Shown here: positions 55,690 through 64,000 of the stretch, in pieces
How the letters are laid out: each line of letters starts with the position of its first letter
Numbering within the stretch: the first letter of the stretch is position 1
Source: Symbiodinium kawagutii
Taxonomy: Eukaryota; Sar; Dinophyceae; Suessiales; Symbiodiniaceae
Direction of reading: 5' to 3'
Length of the DNA stretch: 64,000 nt
Assembly (NCBI GenBank): GCA_009767595.1
Contig: VSDK01015854.1
Location: 192,865 to 256,864, forward strand
Made by a program: the position numbers and the translations under genes
Notes under the pieces: generated by a model
Told to the model about the DNA's origin: nothing
The model's input: only the letters and a program-made list of their open reading frames with translations
The model's database searches: none

Positions 55690-57251
55690 CAAAAGAATGT
55701 CATAAGAATGTCATAAGAATGTCATAAGAATGTCAAAAGAATGTCATAAGAATGTCAAAAGAATGTCATAAGAATGTCATAAGAATGTCATAAGAATGTC
55801 ATAAGAATGTCATAAGAATGTCATAAGAATGTCATAAGAATGTCATAAGAATGTCATAAGAATGTCATAAGAATGTCATAAGAATGTCATAAGAATGTCA
55901 TAAGAATGTCATAAGAATGTCATAAGAATGTCATAAGAATGTCATAAGAATGTCATAAGAATGTCATAAGAATGTCATAAGAATGTCATAAGAATGTCAT
56001 AAGAATGTCATAAGAATGTCATAAGAATGTCATAAGAATGTCATAAGAATGTCATAAGAATGTCATAAGAATGTCATAAGAATGTCATAAGAATGTCATA
56101 AGAATGTCATAAGAATGTCATAAGAATGTCATAAGAATGTCATAAGAATGTCATAAGAATGTCATAAGAATGTCATAAGAATGTCATAAGAATGTCATAA
56201 GAATGTCATAAGAATGTCATAAGAATGTCATAAGAATGTCATAAGAATGTCATAAGAATGTCATAAGAATGTCATAAGAATGTCATAAGAATGTCATAAG
56301 AATGTCATAAGAATGTCATAAGAATGTCATAAGAATGTCATAAGAATGTCATAAGAATGTCATAAGAATGTCATAAGAATGTCATAAGAATGTCATAAGA
56401 ATGTCATAAGAATGTCAAAATAATGTCATAAGAATGTCATAAGAATGTCATAAGAATGTCATAAGAATGTCATAAGAATGTCATAAGAATGTCATAAGAA
56501 TGTCATAAGAATGTCATAAGAATGTCATAAGAATGTCATAAGAATGTCATAAGAATGTCATAAGAATGTCATAAGACTGTCAAAGGAATGTCAAAGGAAT
56601 GTCATAAGAATGTCATAAGAATGTCATAAGAATGTCATAAGAATGTCATAAGAATGTCATAAGAATGTCATAAGAATGTCATAAGAATGTCATAAGAATG
56701 TCATAAGAATGTCATAAGAATGTCATAAGAATGTCAAAAGAATGTCATAAGAATGTCATAAGAATGTCATAAGAATGTCATAAGAATGTCATAAGAATGT
56801 CATAAGAATGTCATAAGAATGTCATAAGAATGTCATAAGAATGTCATAAGAATGTCATAAGAATGTCATAAGAATGTCATAAGAATGTCATAAGAATGTC
56901 ATAAGACTGTCAAAGGAATGTCAAAGGAATGTCATAAGAATGTCATAAGAATGTCATAAGAATGTCATAAGAATGTCATAAGAATGTCATAAGAATGTCA
57001 TAAGAATGTCATAAGAATGTCATAAGAATGTCATAAGAATGTCATAAGAATGTCATAAGAATGTCATAAGAATGTCATAAGAATGTCATAAGAATGTCAA
57101 AAGAATGTCAAAAGAATGTCAAAAGAATGTCAAAAGAATGTCAAAAGAATGTCAAAAGAATGTCATAAGAATGTCATAAGAATGTCATAAGAATGTCAAA
57201 AGAATGTCATAAGAATGTCATAAGAATGTCATAAGAATGTCATAAGAATGT
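55690..57251. repeat. 11-bp minisatellite, 142 units
   Basis: The unit CATAAGAATGT repeats 142 times with every unit exactly 11 bp. Variant units are CAAAAGAATGT (six in a row at 57098-57163), CATAAGACTGT, CAAAGGAATGT and CAAAATAATGT. Stop codons fall in all frames, so it is not coding. Confidence 0.98.
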
Positions 57252-57291
57252 CATAATGACGCGTATCACGAATCATCATGACAGGTCTTCT

Positions 57292-57830
57292 TCAGGCTTC
57301 ATCTTTGGCCGCTGACCTGTCTTCCAGGATTCGGAACCGACCAGCTGCCACCAGCAGCTGACCTGACCTCACCCATAGCCCCAAAGGCTCTTCCAGAGAT
57401 TCGCTGACGCTTGTGACTCCTTCAACATCTATGACCCTAAGACACCAGGCGCTCAGGCGCAGAGAAAGTGAAAAAAAACAAAGAAAGCATTTTTGCCTGT
57501 GCTCGCTGCCTAGGTATGCTGCTTGATGGCAAGGCTTGGCAAAGATCAAGTCCTGTTACTATTGAAACTTTTGCACCTCTTGTGCCGTTACTATCGTTAC
57601 TGTTCATCAACTCTTCGATCACTGCGCCATCATTGCCATCCAAGCTGGCAAAGAACGCCACAATCCACACTTTCAACTTGCCATCCCCGAGGCTTGTGCT
57701 TCGGGATTGGTGATTTGGCTCGTGGCAAAAATCAGTTGTCATAGCACTGCCATCGGCTTTGCCGAGGTGAAGTTTGGTCGCTGTGGAACTGGTCGTCCAT
57801 GGCGACGCACCCCAGGGCCACATTTTGTGG
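57292..57830 (-). CDS. unknown protein, last exons
   Basis: The terminal exon runs from an acceptor near 57438 (CTTAG, then GGTCATAG) to a stop at 57292: VIDVEGVTSVSESLEEPLGL, then WVRSGQLLVAAGRFRILEDR. An upstream exon at about 57720-57510 reads GDGKLKVWIVAFFASLDGND, then GAVIEELMNSNDSNGTRGAK, and a possible third piece near 57830-57745 reads VALGCVAMDDQFHSDQTSPR. Composition and clean termination support coding, but I recognise no family. The 11-bp minisatellite begins 40 bp beyond the stop codon. Confidence 0.45.
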
Positions 57831-58202
57831 ATGTTGGGGGCTCAAGTTCAGCTGCGTAAAATCCGCGCAATGAAATGTTGCATAGCCATGATTTGACTGA
57901 CAAAGGCTGCTTAAACCATGCAAGACAATCATGAAAGAATTTAGACGATGCTGGCAGCCGAGAGTGTCGACATGCAAGTACTGTTCTGAGGGTTCCCATG
58001 CGTTTGCATGGCAACAGGGCGTGCAGATGTGCCCAGAAATCAAAATTGCAAACAATGATGGCTGCAAGCCGGCTGCCTTTAGAGATTGATTGATAGGTCA
58101 CAAAAATCTAATAAAATTAAACGATGACAACCATAAACCGCTAGCATTTGTGAGTTCACATCTGCAAGATTTGGGCTGCAATGATGCCCATGCCAAGCAT
58201 CC

Positions 58203-58587
58203 TCCGAGCAATTGGTTTGCGCGACATCACGTCTCAGCATTGTGCTGGCCAATTTGGTGCTCAGGCCTTAAAGTCTTTGTCCAAGAAGGCTGCCAACTGA
58301 TTGCATGCCTCCATCTGTGCTGCCTGGTGGGTCACAGCCCATCCACCCGTGAAAGATCGATCCAATAGCGAAATGTGAACAGAGGCCTGGAACGTGTGGT
58401 CCACCTCATTCTTCTCATAGCGCCAGCACCACACGCTCTTGCCGGGGGTGAGCTGCTTGGCAAAAATCTTCTGGAGACGGTTCTGCAAACGCATCACGGT
58501 GGTCTTGCGCTCCAGCAACTCAGCTTCAGCCTGTGACTTTGGTCCGGGGCTTGTAGGGCTGGAGGGTCCCATGTCCAGCTCCTCACA
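58203..58587. repeat. segmental duplication, copy 1 (385 bp)
   Basis: Matches 62579-62963 over 385 bp with no indels and three substitutions. It covers the last exon of the dsRBD-like gene, its stop codon, about 58 bp beyond it and 6 bp of the upstream intron. Confidence 0.97.
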
Positions 58588-60769
58588 GCAAGCTTGCCGC
58601 AATGTTTCTGTGCAGCTGGCAAACCTGCGGAAACTCTGAGCCTACTGCTGCCAATAGACTGGACACTGTGGAGCCTAGAGCGATTTCCCAAAGCTACCAG
58701 GCTACTAGCAGCAGTCAAAAATAGGCAACCCCTTGGATCTCACCTTCCAACCTCTACAATCAACAGATAGGGATGGAGACGGCGCCATTGTCTGTGCAGC
58801 ACCCAGGCACCACCCCGCTACCCACAGTTTCCCCATTGGAAGCAGTGCATTGCTGGTCATCTCAGGCCTTTCCGCCTGGCTCATTAACTCAAGGTTCCCA
58901 TGCCTTCACCCATGGCTTCCCTCCAAAACAACATAAGGACATGAGGTAACATAAAGAAACAGAATGAAAATATGAAATATAATGAAATATATAGATAAGA
59001 ACAATCTCTTTTTTGCGGCGTCGCAATGGGTTTGCCCCAGGCGCAAAACCCATGCGTTCCCTCGGTGTCCCTGGGACCGTCCCCGGGTGTCCCTCGGCGT
59101 CCCTCCTGTTCGCAGGTGGAAGCTGTGGTACTGATGGGGCTGCCCAAGGCTTCCACGCTGGGCGGCCAGGTTCCCGGCACCGGCTCTGGAATCGACTGCG
59201 CCAGGGCCTCGCCATGACAAGTTCGGTCCCGATGTCACTGATGTCATCTGATGTCATCTGATGTCATCTGTCACCCAAAAACTGATCAGAGAGAGAGAGA
59301 GTCACCATCATTCATCATTTACAGTAATTGTTGTTTGATGTATTTGATCTTTTTCGAGTAAACCCATCAACTCTTCGAGCCTAAGAACAATCCAATGTGG
59401 CGTGGGAGATCAAGTGCCCCGATGCTTGGAGACACCGCTAGGTTTCCTGAAAAATCAACCAAATAGCTTGCGCTAGCTGGTTATATACCTTCATTCGTTG
59501 TTCATACATGGTTATACCGTTCTACAACACTAAATGCAAATCACCAATGCCGATTCCAACCTTTTCCTATTCTATTTTGTATTTATTTGTTTATTTGAAT
59601 ATTTAGTGATTAATTCATTTATCTATCTATCTATTCATCTATCTATTTATTAATTGATTCATTCATTCATTAATTCATGCATTCATGAATCCTCCAGTCT
59701 CTACCACACTAACACATGTGCCGCCGCATGATACTACAACCTGCTTGCGAAATGGCTATCGTTCACAGAGCACCTTCACCTGCTCCTGTTCGACTTCGAA
59801 AATGTTCTCATAGCCAGGGGCGTGCAAGTACCACAGGACGCGCCGCGCCGTGTCCGCTCTGGCTGAAGCTTTGTTGGTGCATGCCTTGCCGGCGAAAACG
59901 TGGGGAATGCCGGGGTAGGTGAACTCAACCGTGGCCTTGCACAACGCCCCATCATAGCCATGATCTGGTTGAGCCTCCCATCGGCAGCTCCACTGCAGCT
60001 GCTGCCCCACAAAAGCCTCCAAGTCTGCTTCTTCAGGAGCCTCTTCGGGCTTGGTGCCATTTTGACCAGCTTTGTATCCATTGTTTCCATCCTTCCCTTT
60101 TGCCAGCTCCTGTCCGCACATGCCGATGAAGAAAGCCAGGGCCCGTTCGGCCGCATCACGTTGAGATTGTTTCTTTGATGGCCACCATCCACCCAGAACG
60201 TGATGGGGCACTCCATCAAGTAGGAAGGATGTCGTGGCCCGGAATTGAAGACTTGATCCAGCCATGCGATTTTCATGGCTCCATTGCAAGACGGCACAAC
60301 TGCTTGGGAGTGGGTGGGCCTTGCTGCTTTGAACAAACTCCTGGAGCTTTGAGATGGGGCCTTTGGAGCTTCGGCTGTTCATCACGGGACTAGTCACCTC
60401 TTCCGAAGCATCAGCACCACTGTTGCTCCGCATGTAGTTCCGGGCCGGGCTGCCAGGATAGAAGTCAGCTGACGTCGGAGAGAGCGGAGACGGTGAGAAG
60501 TGAGATGGTGAAAAAGGCGTTGGGGACAAAGGCGAGGGTGACATGGGCGAGCATGGGGATGGAGACATCTGCCCAAGAGCTGGAAGTGGCGGCATCAAAA
60601 GCAGCATTGGTCCGTTGTTTCCCTGGTGAGTTTGATGAGTCTGAGGATGGTCATTGCTAGCTGTGGACCACAAGGGGCTGGACATCTGTGGCTCTTGGTA
60701 GATCTGCGACTGCATCATCGAAGGGTCCACGTTCATCGAGTACTGCATCTGGGGCACACAGTACGCCAT
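58261..60769 (-). CDS. protein with Ser-Pro-rich N-terminus and three dsRNA-binding-like domains
   Basis: Exon 1 (60769-59780) starts at ATG and ends CAG before GTGAAG; exon 2 (58581-58261) follows TGTGAG and ends in TGA. Both junctions are phase 0, giving 436 aa. Residues 69-101 are a Ser-Pro repeat (SPSPLSPTPFSPSHFSPS). Domain 1 (about 139-215) has LQEFVQ, a middle strand region and GGWWPSKKQSQRDAAERAL, the classic third strand and helix 2 of a dsRBD. Domain 2 (about 248-316) has DLEAFVGQQ, KATVEFTYPGIPHVFAGK and RADTARRVLWYL. Domain 3 in exon 2 has LQNRLQKIF, HTFQASVHISLLDRSF and HQAAQMEACNQLAAFL. It probably binds structured RNA; the family is inferred from pattern only. Further small exons inside the 1.2-kb intron cannot be excluded. 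Confidence 0.65.
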
Positions 60770-62578
60770 GCTAGCAGGGCAAACCGATCAAAGCTATGTT
60801 GGCGTTCTTGAACCTTCAAAAGCTTTGCGAGGGACAGAAGTGAGATCCTAGATTCAAAATCAACAGAAAAGTGTTGGATGCATCATGTCTTCAGAAGACT
60901 GTTTAACTTTGTTTGGTATGACGAATCCGAATGGCAAGTAGCTCTCCTCCCGCATTCATTTCAACCTACTACTCCACAGTTTGATTCCACTCTCTGGTTC
61001 TGTCAGCCGCGCCAAGAAAGCTGCTTTGGTGGTTACCCTCGCTGCATTGTAAGAATTCTAAAACAGGGATGCTCACATCGACCAAAAGGATCCAAACTCA
61101 GCACTGGGCTGAAAGCCCACCACCGGCTGCAGGTGGTATGCGATACAAAGTTTCCATCACGCAAATGAAGGTGTGGGGGTCGTAAAACCTGTCTTTTTCC
61201 ATAGGCCGCTCAAAAGTTCTTGAATATGTTGGGATGCTGGTGATTTTCCAGCCAAACGCATCATGTTGCCAGGGGAGATAGACATTACTTAAGGACAGGA
61301 CCATGTGTAAATCATTCCCCACTGTGGGCTTCTGGACCTTTCCCTATGATTGGTTTGATGGGAAATTTGAGCTGAAGCAATGCCAACGCCACCACAGGAC
61401 AAAGTCAAAAGAGGCAGGTCCGAGTGTCATCGAAGCAACCGCAACTAACTCATGTTTTTGTTCATGTTCTGTTGCGCATTTCGCATGGTTTGTTTGGCAA
61501 GTTTGCTTCCCCTTGGTCCAACAGCTCAATTTGCATGGTGCTTCCATGTGCTTCCCATCTCTGGTGAGCTAAGCAGCGACCTTTTCTGAGTAGCTTCTCT
61601 CAGCCACGGAGTGCCGCCGGCCAATCCTGCAAGGAACAAAGAATCAATCTGCAGAATAACGCCATTTCTCATCCCGCATTCCTAGGAATCAGAAGCCTGA
61701 GAGAAATGGGGCAACCGGTGCGCTTAAGGCAAATGGTTGGAGGAAAACAAGATGGGCAACACAAACCACACAACACAGAACATCGGGGGGCCACCTGTCG
61801 GAGGCAATCTGAGATTCCAAACGATTCCAAACGATTCCAATGCATTCCATCGTTTTGGGCCTTTTTTGGTACAGACAGTGACCAAGCGTACTGCCTGTCG
61901 CTGGCGGATCAGCGTGAAAAAGCGACAGCCATCGGTTTCACCGATCGACAGTCTGCTGATTGGTGGCACAGCGGATGCAGAGGTATGGCTTCATCATGCT
62001 TCATCTAAACGCTCGGCGAGTTCCGAGCTGAGGATTTTGAATTCAGGTCTAGCAAAATAGCGACTGTTGGATTGTCTGGCATCCACTCTTGCTGACCACT
62101 TAGTGGACAAGCACAGGGCAGAAAGCCATCCATTCCAAGCCTCTGAGCATGTGCAATGATGTCTCAAGACTCTCAACACGTTCCATTCTCATCGATTCTC
62201 AACGTGTTTCGACATAGCTATTCCAGGATTACAATCAGCCAGCGCACACTTATGAACCCATCCAAGCCCCCTATAGCTGACATGCTCAGCTGTCACCGTA
62301 TGACCATAATGCAACGCCATGCATTCTCCATGCTATTGGCATAGAGGCATGGAAACAAAGCCGTGGAGCAAAAAGCAAAGCAAGCGCAGGAGTTTGATTG
62401 AGCATAGGAAGCACGATGCATTTGTCTATAATTATTGTGGGTTTAATTAAATTTTCGACATTCAATTGAAGCGATTGAAAAGCCTAGAAAACCTATTTGC
62501 TTCCTTGGGCCAAACCAAACAATACAATTGCAGGCTCGCAGTTGCTGGAAACCAGGCTTTGCCTCTATTGTCAAACAA
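60770..62578. other. no gene seen; upstream of the dsRBD-like gene
   Basis: Short frames on both strands without motifs. This interval separates the dsRBD-like gene from the duplicated copy of its last exon. Confidence 0.5.
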
Positions 62579-62963
62579 TCCGAGCAATTGGTCGGCGCGA
62601 CATCACGTCTCAGCATTGTGCTGGCCAATTTGGTGCTCAGGCCTTAAAGTCTTTGTCCAAGAAGGCTGCCAACTGATTGCATGCCTCCATCTGTGCTGCC
62701 TGGTGGGTCACAGCCCATCCACCCGTGAAAGATCGATCCAATAGCGAAATGTGCACAGAGGCCTGGAACGTGTGGTCCACCTCATTCTTCTCATAGCGCC
62801 AGCACCACACGCTCTTGCCGGGGGTGAGCTGCTTGGCAAAAATCTTCTGGAGACGGTTCTGCAAACGCATCACGGTGGTCTTGCGCTCCAGCAACTCAGC
62901 TTCAGCCTGTGACTTTGGTCCGGGGCTTGTAGGGCTGGAGGGTCCCATGTCCAGCTCCTCACA
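62579..62963 (-). pseudogene. duplicate of the dsRBD-like terminal exon, copy 2
   Basis: Repeats 58203-58587. The coding part (62957-62637) differs at a single base, a silent Val codon change, so domain 3 is intact from ELDMGPSS to DKDFKA and stop. No copies of domains 1 or 2 lie upstream. The nearest upstream exon (63183-63039) would splice into it out of phase if its GTAAGC donor is used. It may be a dead copy, or an exon captured by another gene. Confidence 0.6.
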
Positions 62964-63038
62964 ATCAAGAGCTTGAAGCGAACATGAGTCAAGTACCTCT
63001 CAAAAATGCTGAAAACTCAAGCGCTAGGTGTTGCTTAC

Positions 63039-63183
63039 GGTGCGGTGTCCCAATGCCGTTTTGCCGGCGTCCCGAAGCACCTGGACCCTTGACCTGCACA
63101 TCATTATCTACGGAGAACATCCATCGTGCATATGCTTCATCCAGGGAGTTGGAAACATCCGTCAGGATCATTGACGTCGTCAT
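63039..63183 (-). CDS. putative first exon, unknown protein
   Basis: After an acceptor-like TCTTCAG, the minus strand has ATG at 63183 and reads MTTSMILTDVSNSLDEAYAR, then WMFSVDNDVQVKGPGASGRR. It ends at a good GT donor (CACC, then GTAAGC) in phase 1. Placement of ATG a few bases after AG would suit a spliced-leader acceptor, but no leader sequence is present to confirm this. No domain recognised. Confidence 0.45.
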
Positions 63184-64000
63184 CTTTATCTGAAGAGTGA
63201 TCAAACATGGACGCATCTCGAATCTTAACATCATTCTAATTGATCAGAAGTCCACCCCAAGTCTCTTCATCAGCAACTCCCCCATTCTTGACCGCGGGTC
63301 AGAACACGTGCATGCAAATGAACGTCTCAAAAATGAAGGCGACTACAAAGTTGTTTGAGTGTTCAGTTCCCATATTTTAGTACCAAATTGCATGACATTT
63401 CACCTTTTTTTTCCGTATTTTTCTTTACCGGATTCTACGATCATTTTTTATCTCTTGTGTTCAAAAAATGATCTATACCTCTCTATGTCACCTTTCTATA
63501 CCAGATTCCAATCGTTTAGAAAAACAAAATAAAATATATATATATATATGTACAAATGGAAAAATATATGTATATATATATATATATATGTACAAATGGA
63601 GAAAAAACATAGATATATATTATATACGTGGGGGAGACCTTTGGGGTATATTTCGTCAATTCCGCAACAATCCCTGTCACTGCCATGGTGGAATGTGTTA
63701 TCAGGAAACATCTATTTGTTTTAGTGGTGGCACGGCATGGCCTTGCCCGCTTCTATCTGAAAAAACATTTCTGATCTTCAGATATGTTCCCTGACTTTAC
63801 GCTCTCCTATTTCATCTTTCGATTCTGCCTCTGCCATTAACGACTGCCACCTGACATCCACTACAATCTGTGATATGCTCCTGCGATTTGCCATCTGCCA
63901 CTGCCATCTGACCCTGCCATGCGCCACCTGCCACTGCCACCTGACGCTGCCGACTGCCAATTGAGCAGCCTGCCAGGCCACTGCCATCTGCTATCGCCCT
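63184..64000. other. no gene; AT and CTGCCA repeats
   Basis: Two (TA)n tracts at about 63534-63622 each end in the same GTACAAATGGA sequence, a local duplication. From about 63830 to the end the sequence is an irregular repeat of CTGCCA-C/T-CTG-like units. Confidence 0.6.

Noticed and set aside
55690..57251. Regular short repeats that could be mistaken for a CRISPR array.
   Set aside because: Units are contiguous 11-mers with no spacers, and the genome is eukaryotic.
1..64000. tRNA, rRNA, snRNA or spliced-leader RNA genes.
   Set aside because: Scanning by eye on both strands found no convincing cloverleaf, conserved rRNA block or intact leader; a covariance-model search would be decisive.

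Overview
The window looks like nuclear DNA of a dinoflagellate, most likely a symbiodiniacean-type genome. Coding sequence is cut into short exons. Splice donors inferred from protein continuity are GT, GC and GA, and acceptors are often AG followed by G. The recognisable families are ones dinoflagellates hold in large numbers: PPR proteins with SFSAAISACEKG-type units, single-repeat voltage-gated channels with EF-hands, and a repeat family with a G-x-I-Y-A-x-P core. Simple repeats are abundant. No bacterial operon structure, rRNA, tRNA, CRISPR array or transposase was seen. An 83-base run of N at 21826-21908 marks an assembly gap.

Nearly every gene I can support reads on the minus strand, so the layout runs from high to low coordinates: a short 5' exon near 63.1 kb; a gene with three dsRNA-binding-like domains (60.8-58.3 kb) whose last exon has a near-perfect copy at 62.6-63.0 kb; an unknown gene (57.8-57.3 kb) with a 1.56-kb 11-bp minisatellite 40 bp past its stop; unknown exons and repeats (55-51 kb); a voltage-gated cation channel with EF-hands (50.9-44.1 kb); an RsmD-like rRNA methyltransferase (40.8-39.6 kb); a membrane protein built of glycine-zipper segments (35.1-32.3 kb); a bacterial-type arylsulfatase (30.1-27.6 kb); a propeller-like repeat gene (26.6-22.4 kb); a PPR gene (21.6-18.35 kb); Cys-rich and membrane exons (16.5-12.9 kb); a Dabb-domain protein (12.05-11.35 kb); a lysine-rich intron-free gene (10.1-8.7 kb); unknown exons (7.2-5.5 kb and 3.0-2.15 kb); and a fragment of an MFS transporter (0.37-0.23 kb). 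One exon near 5.0-5.16 kb reads better on the plus strand.

The genes do not form one pathway. The PPR and RsmD proteins would be expected to act on organellar RNA, the channel in membrane excitability or calcium signalling, the sulfatase on sulfated glycans, and the dsRBD protein on structured RNA. The most striking sequence-level observation is that the arylsulfatase reading frame is broken by a 78-bp tandem duplication. The duplication has a GT at the matching point of one copy and an AG at that of the other, so removing exactly 78 nt as an intron restores the enzyme. Exon boundaries below are inferred by eye from frame, splice dinucleotides and family continuity, with no transcript data.
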